Shown piece by piece: positions 23,492 to 36,536 of a stretch of 64,000 nt of DNA. Source of the DNA: Orobanche coerulescens (lineage: Eukaryota; Streptophyta; Magnoliopsida; Lamiales; Orobanchaceae). The stretch spans positions 51,532,358 to 51,596,357 of the forward strand of contig CM065801.1 of NCBI GenBank assembly GCA_033398695.1, read 5' to 3'. Each line of letters opens with the position of its first letter. Position 1 is the first letter of the stretch. A model generated the notes under the pieces. That model was not told where the DNA came from and did not search any database. It saw only the letters and a program-made list of their open reading frames with translations. The translations under genes and the position numbers were made by a program.

Positions 23492-24523
23492 CTAGGCATC
23501 TCCGTGTCCTTTCGGAGCAGAGACACAACCTCGATCCCCAAATCTCTCAGCTACCGTCTCGCAATGCACAGCTCGGTGACCCACTTGGCCACACTCGAAA
23601 TAGTTGACTAACGGTGAACGACAATTCTTCGCAGTATGGCCCGCTCGGCTACAGTTATAACATATCTTCGAGCTGTTCACATAACTCGCTGCAGGGGTAC
23701 TACTCCCCTGATCACGTGATCGAGGAAGAACCTTAGGACGACGAAACGAAGTCCCCAACTCAGGGGGACCACTCCCCTGATTTCCTGAAAAGTCCCCAAT
23801 GGTTTTCTATTTCTTCGACGCGGACATAATCTCGGTCGGCAATCTGGATAGCTCATAGGCCAACGCCCTATTCTGATAATCTCTCAAGGAAGTGCAAGCG
23901 AGACCTTCTATGTACTGACAAATATCCGACTTCATCCGCCTACTAAAATGACAAATCTTGTCCTCCTCTGTCCTTACTTGATTCTGCACATAGCCGAGCT
24001 GTTTGTTAAAATCAATAATAGCTTGAGACAATGGTACATCCTACGGTTTCGCCGAAAAGAATTCATTAATCTTCTGATTCCTGATCGGCTCCGGACAAAA
24101 CTCATCTCTCATGAATCTTTGGAACTCTGCCCATGTGACAACACGATCTTGAGGCTTAACAGCCTCCCACCAGCCAGCGACATCCTTGTTGAAAAGATAC
24201 TGAGCTACCGGCACCTTACGTTCTTCTGGACAATCAACTACCTCGAATATCTTTTCCAACTGGAAAAGCCAACCATCCCAGCCTAATACATCTGCAGCAC
24301 CAGCGAAACGAGAGGGATTCATACGAACCACTTCTCGAAGCCACTGATTTGCACCGGTGTTTTGGGTCACATCTGTAACACGCTGGACTGCCTGAGTCAA
24401 CTGAGTTATCTGTGTGGCTACCTGCTGTAAAATAGTAGCAACACCGATACCGGCATCATCACCGGCAGCATGATCTCGACCACGCGTCTGATTGTCGCGA
24501 CCACGACCTCAGCCCCTCGGCAT
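23492..24523 (-). pseudogene. gag: Element C gag, interrupted
   Basis: The minus-strand start at 24523 gives MPRG and then an in-frame TGA, followed by GRGRDNQTRGRD. The capsid region reads GWDGWLFQLEKIF, KVPVAQYLFNKD and GWWEAVKPQD (24041-24400), strikingly like E's Gag. A stop after 24041 separates it from the next piece (23807-24031: LGYVQNQVRTEEDKICHFS, YQNRALAYELS). The C-terminal piece (23492-23758) contains two CCHC zinc knuckles, CYNCSRAGHTAKNC and an incomplete one beginning FECGQVGHRAVHC. Gag alone is kept, yet broken at about three places. Its similarity to E suggests descent from an E-like autonomous element. Confidence 0.87.
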
Positions 24524-25904
24524 ACTGAATAAAAAATCACTCAGCGCAACAGAAAAATCATAACACATATCATATACAACGATTACCATTGTAAAGTAAT
24601 ACACACACAACCACCACAGCAACGATGGTATCGTTCGGCGACCTCAACGGCCCGAACGATAACCATCACATAATTACAACCATCATGAAACAATCACACA
24701 TGTACACAAACGTACAAACCCAAGCTTCAATAGCTCAAACTTGTGCGACAACACGCAGATCACCACGAGGTGACAAAGAGTAAATACCAGTTCACACCTC
24801 TCACAGATGGCTAGTACTACAAATACGTGGCAACGCCTCAACGTTCATGCCACCAATTCGATCATATTCGGAAGTTAACATCATGACGACAAAGCAAACA
24901 TCATACATACACTCCCAAACGCAAATGGAAATTGATAGGTTTAAAAAACGAAAACCTCCGTTTGAAAATAATTTAGAAAAACACCGATTGATCTCGAGTA
25001 TCACCTTTCAAAAAAAAGTACAAATGTGAAACATCATTATCGAGACTTTGGAGAACCATTTCGCATTCAATAAAAATGAGGACACATTCTTTTAGTGAAA
25101 AACTTCCAGAATATTCGACCCTCAGGTCTAAGTAAAAGTGTTTATAAAACATTGAAAATATCTCAAAACATTTTGGTCCTCGACGTAGAAGAATTTTTGG
25201 AAGTACCATGAGAAAATAATTCATTTTAAAAGTACGTCTCGAAATTTATTTTCTAAGATACTCAAGGTTTTTAAAGATAATTCAATGGGCTAGAATGCCC
25301 AAAAATGCTCATGTAACAATATTCGTTTAAACATATTATACTATACGCATCAAATCATACAAAATCAAGACAATACATCTCTTTTACCGGAAAACAGACA
25401 CTCACATCGCAGTTCAAACTTGTTTAGGACCGGGGCTAAACCACTGGTCCCTCCGAAGCCCCTCCAGACTGAGTAAATCGCACCCATAAACATTTCCATA
25501 CCATATTGAGCACAAGGTTTCACGAAAACACTTGCAAACGAACAAATCAATTTGAAATACACGAAGCACATGAAACCAACAGTCAAGAATACATAACCAG
25601 CGACACTCCTCATATAAACAAAATATGAGAGTCAAATAACCACATATCATGAAATAAAATCCCATAGGAGGATTCCGTCACTTAACACATAATCATACCA
25701 GTAACTCGCAACAGACGAGGTACTAACACAACGAAGGGAGACTTACAACCACAGGTCGCATGAAGATGATGATCGCCCCACGATACTAATCACGAGCAAC
25801 GAACTCAGACAACGCGTCGTGACACGACTCAGTCAGACAAAATCCGATGAGGCAAAACTCAACAGACACAACTTGACCCGACAACCTATGTTTCCACAAC
25901 CTAA
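24524..25904 (-). other. Element C leader between PBS and gag
   Basis: About 1.4 kb of non-coding sequence in element orientation. One short stretch near 25420-25480 (TTAGGACCGGGGCTAAACCA and the following bases) resembles the direct-repeat unit of the C LTR. No other gene is visible. Confidence 0.5.
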
Positions 25905-25916
25905 GCTCCGATACCA
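25905..25916 (-). other. Primer binding site of C
   Basis: On the minus strand TGGTATCGGAGC lies four bases inside the LTR end, the tRNA-Met-type site. It continues CTTAGGTTGTGG, the same leader start as in E and B. Confidence 0.75.
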
Positions 25917-25920
25917 TTTA

Positions 25921-28747
25921 TGTAACACCCCCAATCCGCTCAGGGATATTACACGCCGTAGAACCTTTCCTCAAGGATCTACCAGGCTGGAAACAACATC
26001 GAACATCTCAACAATGCCTTTAAGGCTAAAATGACTCAATAGACCGATTTAGTCTTTCAATAAATACATACAACTCAAATACATTACATGCCCACGCAGG
26101 GGTCGAATACAACACACTCCCGTACAACGGGGAAAGAATACTGCAGCAGAAAATAAAATACAATTGAACCAATACGACATCAACGGGTCCTCGTATGATT
26201 AGTATCGTTCATCTTTCATCATCCTTCATACCGACCCTGTGTTATGCTCCAAAACCTGAATGCAATACAGACATCCAGCCCCCGATTACTCGGGGGTTAG
26301 CAAAATTCCACTATTTTGCTAGTGCAAGTACAAAGTGCAAATACGAGCCATGTAATTCAAGTCCCAAGAATAACAATAACCAGGAATTCTCAAAGATTCA
26401 TTTACAACGAAACGAATACTTCCCGGGGAAAGAGTTTGAGTAAAACTTTCCAAATCCGAAAGATCACAAATAACGAGAACGGTTTGTAAAATGGTTTAAA
26501 ATACCCTCGGGAGTTTTAATAGAAAACAACTTAGGATTATCAAATTCTTATCTTTCCAAAAATCAACAGGGGTCACAGCCCAAAGGTTTTGTTTTCACAA
26601 ATAGAAAACCGACAACAATTTAAAGGACCTAAACCCAAGTCACGTGTCCTCGACGGACATAAAATCAACACGGCATAATCACACCCAAGCATTTGCCTAG
26701 GACCGGGACGAAGCCGCGAATCCCACTAGAGGACTCGAAGGACCCTCCCGAGCTGGCCATAATCATAAAACAAATCACTTACACATGTCGCCTAGGACCG
26801 GGACGAAGCCACGAATCCCACTCGGGGCCTCGAAGGACCCTCCCGAGCTGGATAGCGAAATAATCAAGCACAACACGTCACCTAGGACCGGTACGAAGCC
26901 ACGAATCCCACTCGAGGCCTCGAAGGACCCTCCCGAGCTGGCTAGCGAAACACAAGTCACAACATCTTTGGCGCTCACGGTTGGATCAATCACTTGTTGC
27001 ATCCTGACCACATGATCACATGCCATGTGTCACCGTAGTTTTTATTAGGCTCTCACGGTTGGATCAATCGCTTGTTGCATCCTGGACACATGATCGCATG
27101 CCATGTGCCACCGTAGGCGCCGCCCACATCTATACATTCACACACAACACAATACAACACATATATTCAAACAGTTCACCAAGAGGCATCAAACACTTAG
27201 CAAAACACCACGTCAAACTACAATGCACCGAAATGAAATAATATACGTCCACACGCAATACCAAGTGCAACATCAACACCAAGCATATCCATAGAATTCA
27301 CATAGTCATTTCACAAACCACACAATTCACAAAACACACGCGTTTTGAAAGCAAGCCTTTAACAAGGCTAAACCGAATCTTTTGAAAGGTCAATTCAAAT
27401 GACCAAACAACCACATTTAGACGATCACTAATTATCGTATCCATAAAACAAGAATTATATGGACAAGGTACTTGCCTCGAAATCGGCACGCAAGTATTCC
27501 GATGAACACGACTCAACCTGGAAGCTTCGGAACGCCCGATGCTATCGAAAAGGAATACGACAACGAACGGAAGGGTTCAACACGGTTTCTTCGCAAGAAA
27601 CTCAACCCTAACATCATATAATCAATAAATCAATGATCATACGAGGAAGAATAATCGTAGAACGTCCGAAAACCCCTCTATGATATTCTACCGGACACCT
27701 TCAAGGCGTCGATCAAGAACTCGACCAAAACAACGAATCGATACGATCCAACCATGGAATAACAAGGGAAATGATATAATACATCTAAATAATCATCAAT
27801 CCATCACAATCCTAAGTTAAATCGGATTAAACGGATGAAAACAACCAAAACACCCAAATTCCTCAAAACTAGATTTCTAGGAAATCTGACATGATTCGCT
27901 CGATCAAAGGAATGTATAGGATGGATGATTGATGATATGAACTCCAGGACTTCATGGATTGATTGTCCAACAACATCTCTCCATTATTGACATAACTGCA
28001 GCCGCGTAAGAGAAGGAAACGAATGACAAAAATGGTGAAAAACCCGTCATAGGCCTTAAATAAGTCACGGCCGCTTACGACGTAATCGCCATGGCAGACT
28101 CACTGCCTAGAAATGCCGGCAGCGTTACGTACGTAACCGGACAAGGCTTACGTACGTAACCGGCCTTACGTACTTAACTACCGAGCACTACCAGCCGTAA
28201 CTCGGCCAGTGCCGGCCTAGGCCCAAACTGCCCGGCCACGACTCGGCCGGGACCAACTCCGACGGTCCGAACGACCGCGAAACCCGAACCTGAATACGAA
28301 TCAAAGACAAGGTTACGAAGTACTCGCAAAGACGAATTAGAGCACTAAGAGAACACGTGATTCCAACCACCCGAAGGCTCGAAATTCTACAATGGAAAGT
28401 AATTACCCCAAACTTTGGGAAATTACGAAAATGCCCAAACCGTCCGAAATACACGATACACGATCGAAACACCAAGCCGAAGCTCGAAACATGAATAATA
28501 GCATTAAAAGAACTTACGAGAAACTCGAAACAATAGTTTCGGACGAGATTCGCAAGAATCGAACTCAAGTGCGGAAAAACCGCTTAAGAACACGGAATTC
28601 AACAAAACGACACCGAAACCAACTCGGATGACAAAAAGTGCAGAAGTAAATACTCTCGGAATGACGAAACGATCACGAGTGAGTCGTCAAAATGGGCTCC
28701 CGCCGAAAAAAAGAAAATCACCGTAATCCGAAATTGCGGGTATTACA
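25921..28747 (-). repeat. Element C right LTR (5' LTR in element orientation)
   Basis: 2827 bp, starting TGTAACACCCCC on the plus strand at 25921 and ending GGGTATTACA at 28747. It repeats all LTR features of the left copy and would drive minus-strand transcription of the gag region. Confidence 0.92.
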
Positions 28748-28752
28748 CTTTC

Positions 28753-31700
28753 GGCGAGGAACATGCACGGGTGAGTCAACGCTGAGTTAGTGTGCGCTAC
28801 GATTAGTGTATAATGTACGCTAATTGGACATTTACTGTAGCAAGTCAACGTACTAATTACGTACGTTATGGAGGAAACCTTACGTACGTAAGCAAGTGAA
28901 CGAAACACGTCAATGAGCTTTGGCCGGACGTTAACGTACGCTAAGGATTTGAGTATAATGTACACTAAGCCTTTTACGTACGTAATAGAGTATAGGTAAC
29001 GTACGTAATGAACAATGCAATTTATAAAATGAAGATCGGCTTCTCATTTCTCCACGAGAGAAAAGCTATTTCCTCCTTCAAACTTCATCCCTATGAGTGT
29101 GTTAGTGAGGATAAACCTCTTCCAACTTGATTATAAGCTTGAAGTATGGATTAAAGGCTTGGATGTGAAGATATCAATGGTTCTTGAAGAGTTTGATTGT
29201 GCTATTCATGTTCTTGAGGTATGTTGATGAACTCTACACCTTGATTTCGGATTTTTGCTATTGCTATCCGTATTTGCTTCGTATGAAGATGATTATGATG
29301 TTTTTGTTACGATTCTTGAGGTTATATGAGCTATATGTTGAAGGATATGATGGTTGATGTCTTGATTATGTGGGTTATGATTATAGAATCATAGTGTTCG
29401 TGGTGTTCTTGGTAGAATTGTTTGATTCTTGATGTTAGGAGGATCATATATTGGAAAATATGATAATATACACCTTGAATCATGAATGAGGATTGTTTAG
29501 ATGTTAGAGGATATCAAATTACGTTGTTTTGATGGCTATGAACAAGGTTTCGAATCATTTAGTGTTATTGAAGAACTCCTTGATGAATTGAACATAGCAA
29601 GACGATCGTAGGTTGAATTATCGGTATCTTTAGATATAAAGATCGAATGTTCGTTGATTGTAGTGGTGGAATTCGTATGTTCTTGATGAAATACGAATCA
29701 TGATATCAATTTGGAATCCGGAAAGATTGTAATTGATCACCGAATATGATTTCCTTTACATTCATATCCGTAATCGTATTTTGGTTATAAATTTGTAATT
29801 AGTTGAGTTGGATTGTTCGGACTTGTGTCTAATCGAGATATTGTGAAATCCTTAAGTTGATCGGTTGGTCATGTCGGTTGTTGATTATTATCGGATATGT
29901 GTTAATTGATTACTTCAATAGGTTGAGATTATTGATCGGTGATTATAACCGTATGTTGCGGTCGTGTTCGAGTACGTTCGTGAATCGCTTTGGTCGGGAG
30001 CTGAGGAGCTTGAAGACGACGACAAGGAAGTGGTAACGGCTTCATCATCATCGTGTTGGTATCGAGGCAAGTTATTACTTTATCCGTTATAATGTTTAAT
30101 GAATGGTTTCAATTTCATTTCGTTTATAATACATATAGCAATGATTATTACTGCAAGTTCTGGAGATTTGGATTATATGTTGTCTTTCCGTTTATAGGAG
30201 TTAAATCATAAGGTATATGCTTTATCTTGGTTATCGGCATATTCGGGTATCAAGGTTACATTGCGATAGAGATGAGGATATTGAATATCTATAGTTCGTG
30301 GTACGTTGGATCGCCGAGCATTGAGGATAATCGCCGGTGATGATGTGACATCGAGGTTTCTCCTGAAGGACTCGGGACAAGTATCTGAGTTTGATTCGGT
30401 TTAGCGTTGATGTTGTTGATCATGCAGGTTGTCATTCATGTTGCTGAACATGAAGTCGTCCTAGTTGTGTCATCATAATGTCGTCCATGTTTTGATTCAT
30501 ATGTTGTTCATGTTGATGAACATATTGAGTTGCATATGTGTATGCATAATTGCATTGTTTATGTTGTAAATGATCCGATGGGGTCATGAGGATCTATGTT
30601 GAGGGCGCTGGATCGGATGTCCACTATGTGTTGGTCCGACGGGATCATCATGGGGATCTATGCTGAGGGCGCTGAATCGTTGGACAGGTTTTCCACCATG
30701 CGTTGGTCCGACGGGATCATCATGGGGATCTATGCTGAGGGCGCTGGATCGTTGGATTACCCGATATTGTGTTGATAGAATCATGTGGATTCGCATCATT
30801 TATTTTATCATGTGTTGTTTTGTGTATATGTATATTGTTGGTTATCCACCTCGTGTTGATCTAGTTGGATCATGTTGAGATCTATGCTGAGGGCGCTGGA
30901 TCATGGGATTTCCATTGAGTATACACTGTTGTTATTGTTTTGAGCATATTGACGTTGTCATATGAGTATGCATTTGTAGGTCTTGTGTTAGGACCGTGCC
31001 CGTATGTTGCATTGATCTGATCTCGGATTAGACTGACATGACTGTATTGTCGTGGTATTGTGCATCTCAAGGCATGTTCCGTATTTCCGTTGGTATTTTT
31101 CTTTCGATGGACAATTGGTTATCGTCTTGGGATTTGATGATGCTATCCGATGGATCGTACTGTTCAGAACTGGTATATTTCCGTATCGTGAGTTGGTGAT
31201 GATAGTTTGAGAATATTGAGTATTGTTCGAGGTGCAATACAGATATTATGTTCGAGTTTATTGGTTAATCAAGTACGATATGCGAAATATGATAATGGTT
31301 ATTCTGATGAGAATTATTTGAGTAAGTAAAGTTACTACGATAAGATTACTTTGGTCGTATTCTTATGTTGTATTCTCATTGGTACGCAATTATTAATGTG
31401 ATGTGACGGTTACCATTGTTGGATATTATGGCTGACCCCGTCGTAGGATTTCTTTTTAGGTTCTTGAGATATCGAGCTTGTAGCGTTCGTGGAGAGATGA
31501 GATTCCCGGAGGATACTGGCTAGGGCATATAATTGTGTTTTGAGTTCCTGATCAGTTGTTGTATTTCGCTGCTAGAGTATTTTTAATTGTTTGTCTGTTC
31601 CGCTGCATGAGTGTTTTTAAATGGCCTTTTGGTATCTGGTAACTTAGGTTACTTTGGCAATCATTTTCTAAACTATTTTGTCAGTATGTGTAAGCGATAG

Positions 31701-31938
31701 CTTAACGTATGTTTTTAAACTGTTGAGTTCTGGCATTTCAGGCCTTGTCCTTTCAAACGTGATTTTTCGACGGTTTTGATAAACAGATTTTATATAGCCT
31801 TCGAATATTTTAAACATAGTACCGTCGTCGGCCTCTTGGGCATTTGTAAATGTTTGCAAAAAATTCCTTTAGCCTTGTGGGTTCCATCTCGGGGCCCACG
31901 GCGCTGTAATATTCTCGGTTAAATCTGGGGGTGTTACA
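28753..31938 (+). repeat. Element B 3' LTR, part 2
   Basis: Continues from 20264 after the C insertion and matches 15773-18947 of the 5' LTR, including palindromes, TATA box and the 70-75 bp repeats. It ends GGGGGTGTTACA at 31938 and is followed by the right TSD of B (GTTCG, 31939-31943). Confidence 0.9.
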
Positions 31939-31943
31939 GTTCG

Positions 31944-32514
31944 ACGGTTTGGGACTGACTGTTCATACGCCCGAGGGGTATGTTCAGTAGTCAGTTGCTT
32001 CTTTGAGATTCTGTATATATATGAATTGTATAATGTCATGAGAATTATTATCATGTATAGCTGACCCTGTGGTTTGGGCGAAATACTTGTATTTCAGGGC
32101 GAGGCAAGGGCAAGGCACAGGAAGAGCACGATGACGGAGAAGGGTATTTAAGGATGCGAGTTCGGGGGCCCCGAGTCTTTTTGGTCGGTTATGTATAACC
32201 TGTGAAATTTCATGTCTTTTTCGATTTATAGAAATTCGGACGAATGTATTATTATTGTTTTGGGTATATTCCATCTCCATATGGTTTATACCGGATGTGG
32301 ATCATGTGTACTGTTGTATAAGTTGATATATATATATATATTATTTATATATATATATATATACGGTATAAGATCCTACTCGGGGTTATGATTAATATTG
32401 TGGTTCGGTACCACATTTATGGGATGTTTAAATTATGTTTTGATATCGCCTTGTGGGTCCCGGGGGGGTGGGGGGTCCACGACACTGTAATAGCCGCCAT
32501 TTCGGGGTGTTAGA
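31944..32514 (+). repeat. Element A 5' LTR, part 2
   Basis: Continues A's LTR after the B insertion and matches about 52113-52652 of the 3' LTR. It contains a TA microsatellite (about 32323-32368) and a G-rich run (32460-32475; the 3' copy has an even longer G tract near 52600-52613). It ends GTGTTAGA, one base away from the canonical TTACA. Confidence 0.87.
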
Positions 32515-32929
32515 GAAAATGGTATCAAAGTGTCGTTTTCTTTTTGAGTCATTGTGGATTGAACTAGCATCAAGAAACCTTCGTGCCACGTGTGACCTGT
32601 GCAAGCGCCTGACCCTACGAGCCGAATACGGTATGTTCTTCATTAGCCATGATTTAATTACTGGCATGATATTGATGACAGAATCGATCTCTTTGTTGAT
32701 CTTGGTATTTCGAGAATATGTGGTGGGATTCATCTATTTGATTTTCTGAGGAAAATTCTAAATTGATTATGTGATTGAAATTGTTTCGACTTGATGTCAA
32801 TATGATATTTTGTGTGGCACTCACGGTGCCTATAATTTATTATGAAATGTTTTCTTGAAAATGTAGTTTTATTGTTCCTATTAACTTAGCATAAATTTGT
32901 AATCTGGCCGCAAAGACATATATTGAAAT
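32515..32929 (+). other. Element A primer site and leader
   Basis: GAAAA then TGGTATCAAAG (32520-32530), the tRNA-Met-type primer site, directly after the LTR. About 400 bp of non-coding leader follow. The CTTAGGTT hairpin of E, B and C is absent. Confidence 0.7.
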
Positions 32930-33644
32930 GTGCTTACGATTATTGTTTTATTCTTTCAGTATGGAACGGAATTGAGTGGCCGTGGTAGAGGTGCCCGAGG
33001 CTGCGGAAGGGGCCGAATCCCGAGGCCACGTGCTAATACGCATTCGACTGTGGGACAAAGCTCTGCAGGGAATGGTTCGCCCTCTAGGAGCCAGTCCCAC
33101 CACGCCGAACGGCATGAGGGTGCCCATGTCGACCCTTATGTAATTATGGAGGGCATGATGGCCCAGATGACCCAAATGGGTCAGATGATGGAAGCTATGC
33201 AGAGAGATGCTACTACTGGCCAACAGCAGGGACATCAGACTCCGCCTCCGGTGCACAGAGGAATCATGAGCTGGATCATTAGTGACATATCGCGACAGCG
33301 ACCTCCGACCTTTGAAGGCTCTTCTGAGCCTGCTGATATTGTACACTGGATAGAACATTTCGAGAAGCTTTTCGAGATGGTGGAATGCCCAGAAGAGAAT
33401 CGAGTTGCTGTGGCGGCTTACTACCTTAGTAAGAGCGCGTATACTTGGAGGCTTTCTGTGAGGCCAGCTGACGGCGTGAGTACTTGGGAAGAATTCAAGA
33501 ACCTCATGTTGGATTGTTACTATACAGCCCCACTCCGTGAAGATAAATTGTCAGAGTTGTTGAACCCCGATCCATCTGAGGATAAGGATGTGTTAGCTAT
33601 TGCCGAGAAATTCCCGGCACTTCTTCCGTTTGATACGTCAGTTG
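32930..33644 (+). pseudogene. gag: Element A gag, N-terminal part, cut by element F
   Basis: A frame open from 32930 enters GRGRGARGCGRGR, the basic Gly-Arg leader. It continues through a Met-rich segment (MMAQMTQMGQMMEAM) into the Gag capsid domain: RPPTFEGSSEPADIVHWIEH, FEMVECPEENRVAVAAYYLS and STWEEFKNLM. The true start is uncertain, because the ATG at 32963 is out of frame. The frame then runs into the copia LTR of element F at 33645, which adds unrelated residues. The rest of Gag resumes at 42025 after the AGTTG duplication. This Gag differs clearly from the E and C type. Confidence 0.87.
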
Positions 33645-35132
33645 TGTTAGTATTGTATACTGCAAAGCATACTTTATGCTTGTATTACCTAATTTCCCAT
33701 TTACTACCTATGAGGATATTAATTACACTTAATCACATGATTTGCATATTTATTCATGTTATGGTTATGCAAATGAAATGTCTAATTATTTTATATTGTA
33801 GATAATGTGGTGTGTTGGTGTCACACGGAAGATCACATTATCGGTGCCTTATAAAATAATATAATAGTTCACAACCTATATAATTATTAGACAAATTATA
33901 TAAAGGGTTGTAGTGTATGCTTGAGAATAGTTGGTCTTGACTATTAGCATACATTAGCGTATTTGCATACGTTGAACAGGATCGAGGTGAGATAGTGTCT
34001 TCAGATCGACCGTAAGAAGAACGTAAATCTCGGATAATTATTATTTCTTAATTCTAAGTATATAATATTTAATTGTGTATTTATAATAATTATTGCTTTG
34101 ATTTACCATAGGTGAGAGTCAAAATGATCGACTCAATAAGCCTCGTATCTTGGGCAATAATATTGTTTATACGACAATTATTATTATTACTAGAAATCGT
34201 GTCCCGACTGCAAGGGCTGATGATGTCCCCTTGAGGAGCTCGATAATGATTATTATATTAAACCCTGCAGGTGGATTTAATTCCGATATAATAATAAGGT
34301 TCGAGTGGTACTACTCTTGGATAAGATATTAATTAATTAAAGATGTCAGTAGCTTATAATTAATTAATGGACATTCGATATCTTAAACACGAGAAATAAT
34401 ATATTTAATAAGGAGCCCAATTTCGTAATTTGGGATTTTGGTAGGAAGTGCAATATCAAACTTTTTAGTGGACTAAGTTGATATTAATTAATTCATCATA
34501 TATTAGGAAGAGTCCTAATAAGGTAAGATGAATTAATTGGGAGTCCTTCCATAATACTCCTTTAGATCCCTAGTAGTAGTCCAAAAGCCTATAAATAGGA
34601 CATATGAGGTTGGCCGATTTTATCACAAATATACACAAGAAATTTCGATTTTTCTTCTAAGTGTTTAATTGTGGATCTTGACTTGTGTCTTTGATTCCAC
34701 AATTGAGAGAACACTTTAATTCTTGTTACACATCGGAATTACTTGAAGAAAAGAAAATCGAGAATTGTGAGGCATATTGTTTCGGCCGATCCATAAGGTG
34801 TCCAAGCAAGATCCGGTAGCTCGTTGCCCACACAACGTCCGGTTCAAGGCGGATCATACTCTAGAAGATCTGAAGGTAGAAATACAAGGCGATCAAGAAG
34901 GAAGTAACCAACGCGCTTCAAAAGGTAATATCCTATGATCTTGGATCTAGATTAGGATATTTTAATTAATCAACATATTTAATTAATAAATAATAAATAA
35001 TATTTAAATTGCTTGTTAGTCTTAGTAATTAATTAATTAGCATGCCTAAATAGATCTAATGCTCGTAGATGCGTAAAACGCGATTATCATATTTTCCTAA
35101 ACTTCGCTTCTGCTGCGTTTTACTTTCCAACA
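33645..35132 (+). repeat. Element F 5' LTR
   Basis: 1488 bp. TATAAATAGG near 34592 is a likely TATA box. The LTR contains several TTAATTAATTAA stretches. It ends TTTACTTTCCAACA. Confidence 0.94.
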
Positions 35133-36536
35133 ATTGGTATCGGAGCCGGATTTTTAGGCTTTTGCTATTTTAATTAATTTTAGTGATTAATTGATAGCAA
35201 TTTAAATATTCATATATTTTGATGTTGGAATATTTTGCTAGATGTGTTCTTGCAGGTGATATGATCCAATTATCATGGTTTATATGAATGGTGTATTTAT
35301 TTATTTTTTATTAATTATACAATTGTTGGTTTGGCCCGTTTTTGAGGCATGTAATGGTTTTTCCCGTGAGAAAATCCGCGGGTAGTTCTAGGTGGTTTTA
35401 GTTTTTCGTGTAAATCTTGATGTAATTTCGATGTATTTTATTTTGTATAAAATTGTAATCGAATTCGGAAAAGACGGGATCGCGAAGAAATAGAGCAGAA
35501 CCGGATCGCCGGGATCGCTGGGCAAGCCGCGCCGACAGAGTAGCGCCGCTGAAAAAGACGCTGGCCGCCGAAAGTAGGCCGAAGCGGCCGCGGCAAGCCG
35601 CGGTACTGTCCGGTCCGGCCACGTTCGGGCCGGTCGCCCAGCTTTGATCCGTCCGCTTTTGCCGCTGTCGTTATGCGTCATTGAAGTCGGGATTTAAAAT
35701 TAAATTTTTTTTATGTAATTAATTTTGCATAAAAGTAAAATTTTTAATTTTGGAAATCCACGACCCGGCCGGGGAGGAGCGACGAGATGCTTGATTCAGT
35801 GGGAGAGATCGAGTCGAAGATTTTCTCGGATTCAACTCAAGGAAGAAGACCATGATAATTGGATAATTAATTATCCATGCTTTATTTTTGTTTTTTTATT
35901 GTTTTGATGTATGGCATGTATGGATGTATGCGTGATATGTTTCCTTGCATGTTAGGACGAGAAAATTAAAAACCTTAAGGCTAAAATAACTAAGTGATTA
36001 AATTGATTTTTATTTTAAATAAAATCAAATTGGCCTCCATAATTAATTTAAATTGTGAAGTAATTAGCACGCGCGTTGACATTAGAGTCTTCCTCCATAT
36101 CGGATGTGCTAATTATAGGTTCACTAGTTTTAAATTTCATAAATGATAACATAAGGTAAATATTACTTTTTATGATAGGACCTCTCCATCTGTAGGACTA
36201 TTATTTAAAAGATAATATTTTAAGGATGTTAAATTATGATGTTCACTTAGGTGTATTAATTAATAAGCTCCCCATCGGAGTCTATGTTAATTAATACATG
36301 GCCAAGAGGAACCAACTATTAATTTTACTTGTCATAACGTAATTTGACTAGATAGTAAAATTAAAGACGTAAAACTCTACTTGAGAAATGTGTGTGTAAA
36401 CGTCCACAAGATCGTGGCTTGCATGTGCGGATTTTTCGAGGTGTTGGTTGCTAGCATATATATTGTGTTTTGAGGTTTTTCGATATATTTTGCTATGCAT
36501 TATGTGATGGATGTTTTTAATTTTTATTCTCAGATG
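35133..36536 (+). other. Element F primer site and 1.4 kb leader
   Basis: TGGTATCGGAGC at 35135-35146 is the tRNA-Met-type primer site, three bases inside the LTR. The following leader includes a GC-rich block (about 35460-35680) and AT-rich sequence up to the gag start. I see no coding region. Confidence 0.75.

Larger units (their letters stand above)
20265..28747 (-). mobile_element. Element C: gag-only non-autonomous gypsy element, minus strand
   Basis: Two LTRs of about 2.83 kb (20265-23101 and 25921-28747) flank a 2.8 kb interior. On the minus strand the LTR starts TGTAATACCCGC and ends GGGGGTGTTACA; the left copy ends in TATA instead because of one substitution. TSD CTTTC is perfect (20260-20264 and 28748-28752), and the surrounding B LTR is continuous without it. 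The interior has a PBS, a 1.4 kb leader, a broken gag and a polypurine tract. No protease, RT or integrase can be found, so it depends on another element. Confidence 0.93.
15328..31938 (+). mobile_element. Element B: non-autonomous gypsy-like element with 3.6 kb LTRs and no coding region
   Basis: LTRs are 15328-18947 and 19818-31938, the latter interrupted by element C; net about 3.63 kb. Both start TGTAATATCCGAAATTTC and end GTGTTACA. Target duplications GCTTG (left) and GTTCG (right, 31939-31943) differ by two bases. The uninterrupted site in A's other LTR, at about 52110, reads GTTCG. Only 870 bp lie between the LTRs. They carry a primer site and a weak polypurine end but no gag or pol. 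The structure resembles LARD-type derivatives, though with a much smaller interior. B must rely on proteins supplied in trans. Confidence 0.92.

Noticed and set aside
33645..33805. Extension of A's Gag frame into hydrophobic residues
   Set aside because: This part is copia LTR of element F read by chance; the same residues appear at 52789-52850 in the other orientation context.
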